From the NCBI GenBank assembly GCA_004194705.1, contig SADC01001326.1:1-64000 (forward strand): a stretch of DNA of 64,000 nucleotides, read 5' to 3'. Origin of the DNA: Ditylenchus dipsaci (Eukaryota > Nematoda > Chromadorea > Rhabditida > Anguinidae). The notes below the pieces were generated by a model. It was given only the letters and a program-made list of their open reading frames with translations, searched no databases and had not been told where the DNA came from. A program made the translations under genes and the position numbers. Shown here piece by piece: positions 27,801-38,806 of this stretch (its first letter is position 1; every line of letters begins with the position of its first letter).

Positions 27801-30800
27801 GAAAGGATTGAAGAACCATGCTGGCAACCTTTTTAGGAATAGACGATTCTGGCCACCTGAATTTTCGTCAAAAAGACCCTGGTTTTTTGTAGGGTTTTGG
27901 AGTCAAATTGTTTTGGCTTGAATTTTGTTACATTTTGCTTGTTGTCCTGTGAGTCTTTGCACTAGTTCTGTTGCATTTTTCGTGCTGATCATTTTGCTAT
28001 ATTGCACTCTAAATTTTTTATAGAAATTCGGCCAGGAATATGCCAAGCCAGGTATCCTTCAAGTCCCAGTGCCAGAAAACAGCAGGTTTTAACTCTTTTT
28101 CTAAAATTTCTGAGTGACTTTTCTTTAATTTCTGTGCAGATTTTTCGCCCATCTTGTAGCTTTTGAATTTCGCTACAAGTATTGACCAAACATTTAGCAG
28201 TTATACACAGCTATAACGTGCTCCTGAGCGGCCTTAAGCGGAAATTTGACTAGTGAGAAAACGGTGGTTTTGGGCGTTGGACGCTGGTTGTCCAACTTTT
28301 TGCAAACAGATTAAAGCTCACATATACTCATTCGAAAAGGCAGATCCTAGCGATCATTTTGACATATAACAGTCATAGCTGTAGTCTAGTGATAAATTAT
28401 TTCTACCTCTCGGAAATTTTCCCATTTTCCTTGAAATGGTCGTAGATTTTAAACCGGTTTTTAGGTCACTTGACCCGTCCCAACACCCGTACAAATATTT
28501 TTAAAAAATGATCTACGTGAAATTCTGCATCTAAATAAACCGCATTTACAGCCAGCCTTTTACGTGTTAAAGGACCATACTTGTTAATTACAATGGGAAT
28601 TTGGCAAATTCAAATGCGCGCGGGACACTTTTTTTTATTCCGAAATTATTTTCCAAATTGTTCATCGTGTATCAACATGAATGATCAAAAATAACGGAGA
28701 AGACACGAGAGTCGAACCTCAGATCGACTATCACTACACAGCGCTACTATACCACTGCACCACTAGGCCACTTATATAAAGTTTCGTTTTTTATTGTGAT
28801 ATACCAACAGTACATAATTCAAAAAGTATTTTTGGAGTAAAAAAAATGTCCCGCGCGCATTTGAATTTGCCAAATTCTCATTGTCATCAACAAGTATGGT
28901 CCTTTAACCATGCAGCCCTGAATCTTAGATTTTCAAATATCTATCAAACACCGATGAATGATTCCAGGAACGTAAAGATTTAATTTTTTTTCTAAAAACC
29001 TTTTAAAAGTGGTTTTCTGTAATTCTGGATTACCAGTTGTTACCTCGAAATTTTGTTCCCATTTTTTTTTCTTGTAGAGCATGTTTTTGAGATGGAGTTA
29101 CAAATATCACCTTTGTAATTTTCATGGAGCAGGTGGCTCACGAATGTGGACACTGCTTAAAAGGAACTTCTCATCTATTTTCGCCTAGATCTCGGTCACT
29201 ATGCATTGTGCATGCTAAAAACTAGATTTCATTCGACGCAGGAGAAGAAGCTCTATCTTTCTGATAAACTAGATTTTCCTGAATGTTTCTACGATTTTGA
29301 GAAAAAAGCATAGCTACAAGAAAAAAAGGAAAAAATGGGCTCAAAATTTCGTGGTAAAAAATTACAGAAAACCAGCTTTAATCACTCCATTTCTCAATCC
29401 ATTCATCAGAGTTCGATACCGCATTTCCTCTATTAACTCCCCATGGGAAGTTATTTTTCAAGCGTTGAAAAATCTTTAAATTGCTTATCAAAAATGGCCC
29501 TAACTCTGAAACGCTAGTAAAAAAACGAGGCGTGGTCAGTTATTAGAGCATGCGGAGTTTATAGAGTAAATACGGTAACTAATCAGAAAGCTAATATTCA
29601 AGGCCAAACACTTGTGCGAACAGAATTTAAAATTTTTTCAACAAAATCGAAATCAAAGCGTTCAAATAGAAATTTATTGGTGAAATTCAAACTTTTAAGG
29701 GAGCACTTCAACTATTTCGTAACCTAGTAAAAGAAAAAGCTTTAAACTAACAATCCCGAGGTTATGATCACAAAAGAAAAAATTTCGAAATGTCACAACA
29801 CGTGGTCAATATTCATACTTATGTCGTTTTTATTGCAGACCTCCATCTGCTTTGGTTGGCTGTGACTACAACCTGTTCAAAGATGACATCCAGCCGATGT
29901 GGGAAGTGCCTCAGAACAAGAGCGGTGGCAGACTTATTGTTGTGGTCTGTTTACTTGCTACTAATTCCCATAATTGTTCAAAAGAAAAAATTTAGGTCGA
30001 GAAGTCTCGAGCAGATTTGTAAGTCTGACAATTTTTTAGTCGATTCCTATGTTTAAATTATTCTAGGCTAGACTGTTGGTGGCTCGAACTGCTTATCGCT
30101 TTAATTGGAGAGCAGTTCGGAGAGGATTCCGACCAGGTGAGAAGTTTTTCGGCATCGCTCGTTTTGGTCATAAAATTTTCATCTCAAAAAATTTTCGGTG
30201 GGTCCCGTCTTTTTGATAAGTGTGGGTATGATTTATTTTTTAACGACAGTATTTTCAGCTGTATTTTTTAATTTGATGCTATTTGTATTCGGATGTTCGA
30301 GTCCGAAACTTTCCAACTTTTAAAGGGCATGCCCACGCTAATAAAAGGTGGTGCCCGGGAATTCAAAATTTTTGGATAAATTTTATATCTGCCTTGTTCT
30401 GGATGAAAAGTGCCTTGTTTTTTTCTTTTAGTCACAGCAGCATGTTTACTTGCCATTTTTCAAAGTGATGTCACCATCATGTAGCCCTGCTCTTCTGGTT
30501 TCTAACGGCGTATTGTTTGTTGCAGCATCTTTTCACAAACTAGCAGAGACGCTTCGAAATATGAAGCAATTCGGAAAAATAATTTGATTCAAACTTTCAC
30601 CTTTTTGTGCTGAATTTTAAAAGGATGTTGCAACAAACAATACGACGTTAGAAACTATATGAAGACAGCTACTTGATGATGTTACCACTTTAAAAAATTG
30701 CTACTATACTTGCTGCTGTGACTAAAAGAAAAAAAACAAGGCACTTTTCATCCAGAACAAGGCACATTTAATTCTCGTCCAAAATTTTTCCGTAATCATT

Positions 30801-33800
30801 GAACTTCTGTACGGATTTCTCAACTTGGTTTCTAATGGCTCTATCACAATTGTAAGTGTAAATGTACCGTAAATGCTCTAATAGAGCCCCCGGGGCTTTA
30901 TTTTTCGATCCCCCGAAAATCTAAAAATTGTCAATCAAAAATGGCCTTAGCTCTGAAATCTTAGTCAAAAAATAGGGGGGGGGCTCTATTAGAGAGGGGG
31001 CTCTATTAGAACATTTACGGAAAATGTAAGTGTAAATGTAAGGTGTCTTCACAATACCAAAAACATTTACATTTACACTTACATTTAGACTTACGCCTTC
31101 ACAGTACGAGTATGAATGTAAATGAAAATTATAGACTTATCCTCACTTATATTTCTAAAAGTCAGTTTTGTTAAACAAAAATACCAATTTTTAAGTTTTT
31201 ATAACTAGAAATGAACTACTTGTCATCAATAGAGCACTTTTAGTATTCTAGAAAAACACTTGTATTAAATTAAGTGTAAATGAGACTAAAAGAAAAAAAA
31301 TAAGTGTAAATGTAAGGGGTGTTCACAATACCAAAAACATTTGCACTTACAATTGTCATAAGGCCATAACAAAACAAGGCCTAGAATTTAATTTTAGGTA
31401 TGGTTATGTTAGAAACCAAGTACAAAATCCGTACACAAGCTCAATAATTATGAAAAAAATTTAATTCCCGGGCAACACCTCTTATAAGCGTGGGCATGCC
31501 CCTTTAAGGGGCAAGCTGAAGGCGGGGGACCACCAATTTTCAACAGCCTCCTACAGTGCGTTTCATAATGATACGACACCCCCATTTTTTTGCCAAAAAC
31601 ATTAGTTTTTTTTTGTTCAATTTGTTCATATTTTTCAACTAGCATGTGGAAAACCGCAGAAAATTGTATTCCACTCCAAAAAACGGTGTTTTTCTCGAAC
31701 AGAAAAAAATATTTTGCCGAAATGGCGAAAAATCAGCGTTTCATAATGATACGACATTTTCGTGAAAACACGTTTATTGGTCCTATAGCATAACCATTCG
31801 CATCAAAAACATATTTACAATGTGAGCCCTGAATCTCAGCTACAATTTGGTAGGTCAAATTATTCGCGCATTTTTCACTAATTTGTAAATCATGTTTAAA
31901 AGTTACTCCTAAGTAACTTTTATGTGCTTAAAACGATAAGAAAGTCCTTTTCTGACACTTTTCTACACAAAAATCGTTTTTTAAAAAAAAATTTTTTGAC
32001 TAAAATTTGACTTTTTGCCTTGGTCCCTCAAGGCAATCCAACCTGAAAGGGTACCTGGATACCACAAAAGATGGAATTTGAACATAGTTTTGTTGACTGG
32101 GGCCTACCGCATAAAGAAACTCTGGTATGCATGTTTTTTCATGCATCCAGAGTTACTCCGAGTGATTGGTGTCTAAGGTATGTGGGTGTGCGCATCTCAA
32201 CCCCAAGCAACCAAGCCCCCTGCGCCCCCGCAGGGGGCGCAGGGGGCTTGGTTGGTTAGAGATGCGCGCGCGCACTTACCTTAGACATAATTCCGAGCAA
32301 GACTCTTGATCAGAAATGCATTAAGCGACTCTTTTTGCCCAGCTCCAGTGACCGAAACGCGGTAGAATCCCTTAATACAAGGTGTTTTGCCTTGGTCCCC
32401 AAGGCAATAAGTCTTATTTTGGTCAAAGAATTTTTTTTCAAAAAATCTATCTTTGCGTGGAAAAGTGTCAGAAAACAACTTTTCAATCGTTTTAAGCATA
32501 TAAAAATTACTTAGAAGTCGTTTAAACATGATTTACAAATGTGCGAAAAATGCGCCTCCACCCCCCAAGTAAATAAGTTCCCCGTCCGTTTCTCAGCCCT
32601 GTGCAATACTTTGAAAATAGCTGACATGTCATTTTGTGGAGAAACTATTTAGCTTTCAAAAAGTGCATCAACTGGTACATTTTGATATTGAAACTTTTAA
32701 GAAAAGTCAGTATTTATGAGACCAAACAACCATTTTCTTTAGATTCACTTTGATTTTGACTAGAAATCGACACTTTTTTTGTATTGATGGTCATAACTTT
32801 TTTAGTAATAATCAAAAAGAATAATTTGACCTACCAAATTGTAGCTGAGATTCAGGGCTTACATTGTAAATCTGTTTTTGATGCAAATCGTTATGCTATA
32901 AGGCCAACAAACGTGTTTTCACGAAAATGTCGTATCATTATGAAACGCTGATTTTTTGCCTTTACGGCAACATATTTTTCCTGTTTAAAAACACCATTTA
33001 TTAGGTGAAATGCGATTTTTTGCGGTTTTCTACATGCTAGTTGGAAAATAATAACAAATTTAACAAAAAAATAATGTTTTTTCAAGAAAATGGGGGGGGG
33101 GGTGTCGTATCATTATGAAACGCACTGTACTGGATTAATGTTAAATTTAACCTTATATTGTAATAGGTAAAACTTGTTTAGTCCGGGGGCGCATTTTACA
33201 TTTTTTTCGTAGTAACCATATTCAAATCTTATAGACAATCTTTCTGATTTTAAAAACGATAAAAACGTTGTTTTCAATTTTTTCCTACATAAAAATCAAT
33301 TTTTTGACAGAAAAATTTGACCAAAATATTGATTTACCTTGGCCCCCCCCCCCCCAAAAATTTTTTCAAATGAAAGTTTTTTGGCATTGTATTTTTTCTA
33401 TAAAGTTTTTTGATAACTTTTTAAATTTTAACCTACACTTTTGTAGCTCTGGGCTACAATCTTGGCTACAAAAGATATATCAACTTTTGAAAAAATGTCA
33501 AAAACACAATGTTATAAAAGCTTTCATTTGAAATGAAAACCGAACTATTAAGGCGCATTCACAATGAGGAGTCTGTTTGCGGATACTAAAACAGACTACT
33601 CACTGAGAATCTCGAAACAGAATCCTCCCTTTTTCATTGTTTTTCTAAAATTATTCAGTTGGTGCGGTTTTTTCAGTTTCCAGTTGCTTATCTATTGGGT
33701 TGGAACATAATTATCCGCGGTTTTTTGAAACTGATTTTTAAGAATCGAAATTATTTCAAAAAGTTAATACACTTAATACGCCATTGTGTAGCGCTGTTGA

Positions 33801-36800
33801 AAATGACCGTAAATCCGAAAAACTTGAATTTTGGTCATTTTTAACAAAATTGATTTTTTTTAAAAGTGCATATCTCCACAACCGGTTTTTCAAAAAAAAT
33901 TCTGTAAATTAGGTCTTTTAGCTCTTGAACGGCGCTACAAGAAAGCGTTAAGATGTTATCACAGCACTTGATCTTGAATTAAATTTTTGACCAGTTAAAG
34001 GGATGATAAAACGTGTAAGCCACTTATAATGACATCACTAGTGTGAAGACCCAAAAGCCGAATTTTTCAAAATACTGCAAGAATACCGATAGCACATCTT
34101 GAAGAGGGATAACAGCGCTACACAATAGTGTATTAAGAATAACTTTTTGAAATAATTTCGATGCTTAAAAATTAGTTTCAAAAAACCGCGGATAATTATG
34201 TTCCAACCCAATAGTTTCTGACAACATATAGTTGATGGTTAGGGCTACCAAATGAGCCATTGACTAAGTAAATATTGCTTCAAAATTTCAAATAAAATTT
34301 TAAGAACCTCCTGAAGGCGCATTCACAATAAGGAGCCTGTTTATGGATGCTAAAACAGACTACTCACTAAGAATCTGCGAAACAGAATCCTCACTTTTTT
34401 CACTGTTTTACCAAAATTATTCAGTTGGTGTGGTTTTTTATTTTCCAGTTGCTTATGTATCTTCTCCCATCATATAGTTGAGGTTTAGGGCTACCAAATG
34501 AGCTATTAATTGAGTAAATATTGCTTTAAAAACTCAGATAAAATGTAAAAAAACTCAGATAAAATTTTAAAAAACTCAGATAAAATTTAAAAAAAAGAAT
34601 CCGCCCAAGAATCTAAACTCGAATTTGAGTGCGGATGCTTGGGCCGATTCTTTCTTTCTAAACTCAATTTTTCCAACAACATCTACTTTATCAATAGCTC
34701 ATCTGGTAGCCCTGAATCTTAGCTGCAAGCATACTTGCACGGGCACCACCGCCGGCGTCGGCGCCCGAGATTTTCTAAAAGGCGCCGACTTTGTCGCAAT
34801 ATTTGCAGCAACGCTGTTTTTTTTCAAAATTTTTTCAAAATATTTTGTGAATTTTCTTAAAATTTGTCAATTTTCTCGAATTTTCTTAGAATTTTGTCAA
34901 TTTTCTCAAATTTCTTCTAAAATGAGCGTTTTTGAGATAAAATTATACATTTTTTCATTATAAAAAACTCAATTTACAGACAAAAATACCGGAGCCCTTA
35001 TTATAGCCTGGCGCCCGGTGCCAAAATTCCAAAATAGCCCGACGCCGGCGGTGGCGCCCTAATTTCACCTTGGCGCTCCGACGCCGGCGCCGCTTGCGTC
35101 GCCGTCCCCAAAATTTGAAAATGCCCGGCGCCGCTTGCGTCGCCGAAATTACAAAAAGCCTGACGCTGGCTCCCTATATTCCGAAACGTGCAAGTATGGC
35201 TACAAGATTGCACTAACAGAATAATTTTTGAAAAAAAACAAAAAAAGTTATGTCCATTTCTTATGACAAATCTGATTTAGCATCCGCAAACAGACTCCTC
35301 ATAGTGTTTTCGCCTTAAGAATTTAACTCAAATTCGAGTGCAGATGCTTGGGCGAATTCTTTCTTTTTTATCTCAATTTTTTAAACGACATCTATTTTAT
35401 TAAAAGTTCATCTGGTAGTACTGAATCTTAGCAACATGGCGCCGAATGAATAATTTTTGAAAATTTTGAAAAAAATTTATGGCAATTTCCGAGTGTAAAG
35501 TCTGGTTTAGCATCCGCAAACAGCCTCCCCATTGTGTTTCCGCCTTAAATGACACAACCTGATCATTAAAGACAAGGCGAAAAACTTTTGTCAAATCAGG
35601 ACCCGTAAACAATATCGAAAAAAATTAGACTGATGCTAATTCGACCATATCTGGCCGATTAGTCCACTTCGAAAAAAACGGTTTTCGGGGTTCGAAAGAG
35701 AAATTCCGTGGCTCTCAGATGGGATATAAATTACATTCAGTATATGTTAGCATGACTAAGATAAATGGATTTTTATAATTAGACTCCGAATTAATTTTTT
35801 TTTAGAGTTTAGAGTGCCCTATAGGTGGCTAAACTCTAAATTTTCATTTTTTTGGCAAACTGTTGCCCGTAAATTTTTTATACGTTTTCCCGTGCTTTGA
35901 CTGTCCTATACCAAAATGCGCAGAAACATATCCTTTACGCCATAAAAGTAACCACAAGTATGAGTAGAAAAATGTTTGCCAAGATATCAGCAAATTAGCA
36001 TCCCAACTAAAAAAGTGGTTTTCTAGGAATTTAACTCGGAGTCTAATTATAAAAATCCATTTATCTTAGTCATGCTAACACATACTGAATGTAATTTATA
36101 TCTCATCTGAGAGCCACGGAATTTGTCTTTCGAACCTCGAAAACCATGGGCTAATCGGTGGACTAATTAAGTGGACTAATCGGCCAGATATGGTCGAATA
36201 AGCATCAGTCTAATTTTTTTCGACATTGTTTCCAGGTAGAATGCGGGTCCAGGTAGAACGCTTATAGGACATTAAAAAGAGAGAATGAAATTTTTGTCTC
36301 ATCAAAACACCTCTTTTTTATTGTAGTTATTTAAAAAAATTCAGATTTGTGGTGCTGTGTGCAACATTCGTCAAAAGGGATCCAAGGTTAATTAATTTTG
36401 GAGAATGATTGCCATATAAATAGCTCTGATGCTTTCAGATAAGTTTGTGGACCACCGACGCTAAAAATGATGATGCCAATAGAAGAATTGGGTAATTTTT
36501 TTAATGCTTTTAATTCACGAGATCTTGAAAATGGATGATAATTGTCTGTATTGTAAGGTCGAAACTGAAAAATGACGTCTTTTGACTGAAAAGTGCCGTC
36601 TTTTTTTTAAGTTTTAGAGAAAAAAGTTGTAAAGTGCCAGGTATCTAAGCAATTTTTTTTTCAATGTGATAGCATTATCAGGTAGCCTTCTGACTCAAGT
36701 TTCTAACAGCGTATCATTTGTTGCAACATCTTTGTGAAATTTAGCGCAAAAACGTTAAATTATGAAGCAAGTCGAAACAATATTTTAATTCATACTTTCA

Positions 36801-37972
36801 CCTTTTTGTGCTATATTTTGCTAAGATATTGCAACAAATAATACTTCGTTAGAAAATAGAATCGCAGGGCTACCTGATAGTGTTATCGCTTTAAAAAATT
36901 GTTTACAGGGTGGCCCAAAAAAACGTGAAAAAATCCGAAAATTTTTGTCGAAGGCTTCCGCGCACTGTCTGAAATACAGAATTTTTTGGCGTAAGCAAGG
37001 ATGTTTAGATAACAGTTGTGAGGCCGGTACCGAGTCCTCTCATTCTGCCGTAGTCTTAGGTCTAGCTCTCGTAGCATGAGATTAACGCGGCTTGCTGCAC
37101 AGGGCTAACTCACTAAGTGGTTGCTTCCCATATGTTGCTTGCCTCGAAGCTGACCTTATGACCTAAGACTGCAACCGTCCATCCTTGTTACACCAAATTC
37201 AATATAAAAAAATAGAGACACGATGAAAAAAAGAATAAATGAATGCGACACGCAAAATTTCACTGACTGAAATGTTTAATTTAAACTGTTTAAAAAGTCT
37301 GAATTTGAACAGCAAATTCTGACATATTTCTTTGAAATTTTGCTGTGATTTTCGAAATGTTTTTGCACTAGCACGTAGCCCTTGATCTCGGCTTTTAAAC
37401 AAGCTACAAACACTGCTGAATAATGTAAGAAATATATAAATTCAAAAGTCTTAAACAAAACGGTGTTAATTTTGAAAATTTTCAGGTTTTTTTGGGCCAC
37501 CCTGTAGATATTTATTTCTTTGAGTAAAAGAAAAAAAGACGGCATTTTTTAGTTTTGACCGTATTATGAACACGTAAAATTATTTAACTGCAATTATTCT
37601 CATAAAATTTCATTTGCAAAACCCTTCCAACAGTCCCAGTGGCATTTATACAAATAGAAATATAAGAATACCATTATTTAATTTTTCGCATTTACTCTCT
37701 GATAGAGTAAAATTAAAAAAGGCAGAAATTTCGTTTTAAACCGATTAATCTATCGCCGAATTCAACGCCCAACTAATAATTTTTTAATTGTAGAGTGGTG
37801 ATGAAGAACCGCCTGATGGCTGTGCCACAAGCCAAAGGATCCATCATCAAGGTGTGCTACGAGGACCACACTGACGTAATGACCCTAATTTTCGACTGTT
37901 TCTTGAAGCTATCCAAATTTCTAGGTGCAAATCAAGCAATCCAGCGCCATCCAGTCCCGTCTGATCATCTGA
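24876..37972 (+). CDS. EIF4E: eIF4E, mRNA cap-binding translation initiation factor (11 exons over 13 kb)
   Basis: It binds the m7G cap as part of eIF4F. Exons: 24876-24953, 25775-25842, 25890-25938, 25990-26024, 26078-26095 (18 nt), 29839-29948, 30072-30136, 36345-36386, 36439-36491, 37794-37875, 37925-37972. The total is 648 nt, 215 residues, like the ~217 of animal eIF4E. After a variable N-terminus come HPLKNRWTLWF, a Trp matching the first cap-stacking residue (LDWVKRL), TVEEFWALYDN, the second cap-stacking Trp with its Glu in QPMWE, WLELLIALIGEQF, the cap-phosphate loop CGAVCNIRQKGSK and SLWTTDA. This is class I eIF4E rather than 4EHP, judged by Trp at both stacking sites. The join between exons 6 and 7 (donor GTTTAC, acceptor at 30071) is the least certain. 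AATAAA lies at 38151-38156. Introns 5 and 7 are swollen by nested transposons. Confidence 0.94.
25375..25690. repeat. Inverted repeat in eIF4E intron 1
   Basis: 'gtagctctgaatctcagctttctaacaagc' faces its reverse near 25540-25580, enclosed by wider arms ('accccggaatggtaccttttctacccgaaagg' near 25264 and the reverse near 25660). It is another member of the 'tagccctgaatctcag' foldback family. Confidence 0.6.
26522..26686. mobile_element. 165-bp pogo-like MITE in eIF4E intron 5
   Basis: Ends TATAGTCGAACCTCG and CGAGGTTCTACTGTA. The interior repeats 'gtatcttataacgaggt' in direct and inverted form and the phrase 'gggaccgaccccag'. Same end plan as the elements at 56, 8748 and 22163. Confidence 0.8.
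26948..28570. mobile_element. TTAA-flanked giant palindrome with ~715-bp arms
   Basis: Arms 26952-27665 and 27851-28566 are almost identical reverse complements, ending CACGTAAAAGGCTGGC / GCCAGCCTTTTACGTG and flanked by TTAA on both sides. A 186-base spacer lies between them. A 66-codon frame occurs in each arm and differs at a single residue, so the arms are very alike; this frame is probably chance. TTAA flanks suggest piggyBac-type insertion, but no transposase is present. Confidence 0.85.
28567..28907. mobile_element. Second TTAA-flanked palindrome carrying a tRNA-like segment
   Basis: Arms 28571-28636 and about 28840-28903 (AGGACCATACTTGTT...CAAATGCGCGCGGGAC and reverse) are bounded by TTAA at 28567-28570, which is shared with the giant palindrome, and at 28904-28907. 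Between the arms, on the minus strand (28783 to 28703), lies a tRNA-like stretch with A-box TGGTGCAGTGG and B-box GGTTCGACTC. Confidence 0.75.
28703..28783 (-). repeat. tRNA-derived sequence inside a palindrome
   Basis: Read on the minus strand, 'gtggcctagtggtgcagtggtatagtagcgc' and, 40 bases on, 'gaggttcgactctcg' fit both internal Pol III boxes. The acceptor stem does not pair well. It is related to the relic at 3094. Probably a SINE-type or pseudo-tRNA remnant. Confidence 0.5.
29417..29577. mobile_element. 'TACCGnATTTCCTC' MITE in eIF4E intron 5
   Basis: Ends TACCGCATTTCCTCTATTAA and TAGAGTAAATACGGTA. Inside is 'ctccccatggga...gtggtcagttattaga'. Same family as 14202, 38512 and 49042. Confidence 0.7.
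30315..31510. mobile_element. Three- to four-level nested foldback cluster in eIF4E intron 7
   Basis: The outermost arms 'ttaaagggcatgcccacgc...gcccgggaatt' (30315-30367 and 31460-31505) enclose three things. One is a palindrome 30391-30768 ('gccttgttctggatgaaaagtgccttgtt' facing its reverse), which itself contains a 'gtagccctgctcttctggtttctaa' palindrome (30478-30690). Another is arms 'gtacggatttctcaacttggtttctaatggc' (30810 and ~31430). The third, within those, is a TACCGTAAATGCTC MITE (30865-31020) set between 'gtaagtgtaaatgta' repeats. Confidence 0.7.
31552..33129. mobile_element. Four-level nested foldback in eIF4E intron 7
   Basis: Level 1: arms 31552-31862 and 32812-33129, ends TACAGTGCGTTTCATAATG / CATTATGAAACGCACTGTA with TA borders; 'cgtttcataatgatacgac' is repeated inside each arm. 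Level 2: the innermost part of those arms is 'gagccctgaatctcagctacaatttggtaggtc' and reverse. Level 3: arms about 31869-32040 and 32378-32556. Level 4: a unit 32058-32375 with 'tgtctaaggtatgtg'/'cttaccttagaca' and the hairpin 'accaagccccctgcgcccc' facing its reverse. The level 3-4 composite resembles the element at 18406. Confidence 0.75.
33550..34460. mobile_element. Direct repeats split by a mariner-like element (33693-34213)
   Basis: 'aaggcgcattcacaatgaggag...cagttgcttat' at 33550-33692 is repeated in the same orientation at 34314-34455. After the first copy lies a TA-bounded inverted-repeat element (33693-34213) with ends TTGGGTTGGAACATAATTATCCGCGG and reverse, which resemble mariner ends. 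Its centre has further inverted pairs around 'gtgtagcgctgtt'. No transposase is present. Confidence 0.7.
34728..35210. mobile_element. GC-rich inverted-repeat element
   Basis: Ends 'gcatacttgcacg' and 'cgtgcaagtatggc' are inverted. Subterminal blocks are strikingly GC-rich (repeats of 'gacgccggcg', 'ggcgccgcttgcgtcgcc'), while the centre is AT-rich. The element is inserted in a 'tagccctgaatcttagct' repeat in eIF4E intron 7. Similar in plan to subterminal arrays of hAT-like elements, but no duplication was read. Confidence 0.6.
35616..36222. mobile_element. 600-bp inverted-repeat element in eIF4E intron 7
   Basis: Arms of about 180 bp (35616-35800 and 36030-36222) start CGAAAAAAATTAGACTGATGC and end with the reverse. 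They share 'ggctctcagatgggatataaattacattcag'. The centre is unique and non-coding. Confidence 0.75.
36555..37560. mobile_element. Nested elements in eIF4E intron 9, including a 'CAGGGTGGCCC' element (36904-37507)
   Basis: Outer pair 'gaaaagtgccgtctttttttt' (36590) and 'aaaaaaagacggcattttt' (37530) enclose a 'gtagccttctgactcaagtttctaacagcg' palindrome (36690-36890). Next to that is an element with ends ACAGGGTGGCCCAAAAAAAC / GTTTTTTTGGGCCACCCTGTA, the end type of Tc1/mariner-derived MITEs with TA borders. The interior of the latter is unique. Confidence 0.65.
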
Positions 37973-38213
37973 GTCGTTAAAGTTACTTGGAGCCGATTTT
38001 TTTGATTAAGTTTGTGCACTTGCAATGGCTTGGAGCAGATAAAGTCAAATTCCCGTTTATTTATCATTATTCTATGGTACTTGTTATTGTTTTGCGTATG
38101 AGCAGAGAAAGTCTATTACTTTTTTTATTGTTGTTTTAGCTTGTGAAAGAATAAATTTGATTGAAAAAAGTTTAATTTCATGCGTCCATACAAGGGAATC
38201 CAAGTTATATGCA

Positions 38214-38375
38214 TGAACACCTTCAAATTCGACCTCGAACTTGAACTCGAACTCGAGGTTTATGAACACCTTCGAGTTAGAATTAAAGTTCAAGTTCGAG
38301 CTTGAGTTCGGATCAGAGGCATTCACGTAGCCAAAAAACTCGAACTCTAACTCGAAGAATGTGAACAAGCCATTA
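38214..38375. repeat. GAACTC-type hexamer repeat, foldback
   Basis: Runs of 'tcgaactcgaac' on one side face 'gttcgagcttgagttcg' on the other, with 'tgaacacctt' spacers. It lies between eIF4E and NDUFAF8. It resembles the GTTGTC foldback at 22516 in plan but not in sequence. Confidence 0.6.
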
Positions 38376-38511
38376 TTTTTAGCTCAAGTCTTTCTACTTC
38401 GATTTTTTTTAAGTTGGCGGAAATTATTTTGGCATCGTGTCCTACTGTTTAAAAAATATTCATAATAATAAAAAAAAGGTGCACGAAGTCACAAAATACG
38501 ACTAAAAAGCT

Positions 38512-38759
38512 TACCGTAAATCCTCTAATATAAGACCCTCCCCCCTAAATTCAAAAAACGTGTTTGTGGCTATGTGTTTTTGACCTACCATTGAAGATCG
38601 CTCTCGGGCAAATTACCACCTATTTTGTAGCTCATCTCACTAGCTAGAAGATGAGTGGTAACTTGTATAACAGAATTCTTCAAAAAGCGTGTCAAAAATA
38701 CAACGCCAAGAACATGATTTTGAATCACAGAGGGGTCTTATATTAGAGGATTTACGGTA
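38512..38759. mobile_element. 'TACCGTAAATCCTC' MITE between eIF4E and NDUFAF8
   Basis: Ends TACCGTAAATCCTCTAATATAAGACC / GGTCTTATATTAGAGGATTTACGGTA pair over 26 bases. Its end lies only 38 bases before the acceptor of the NDUFAF8 first exon. Confidence 0.85.
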
Positions 38760-38806
38760 TCTTTGCTTCCCTGATTATATATTCTCTTGTTTTGCAGAAG
38801 CGTGTT

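Noticed and set aside
27329..28189. Two 66-codon frames, one per strand, almost identical
   Set aside because: They are the same frame read in the two arms of the TTAA-flanked palindrome. The arms are inverted copies, so the likeness follows from the DNA. The protein has no recognised motif.
24876..37972. 4EHP (eIF4E2) as identity of the eIF4E gene
   Set aside because: Both cap-stacking positions are Trp (LDWVK and PMWE) and the C-terminal half matches class I eIF4E better than 4EHP.
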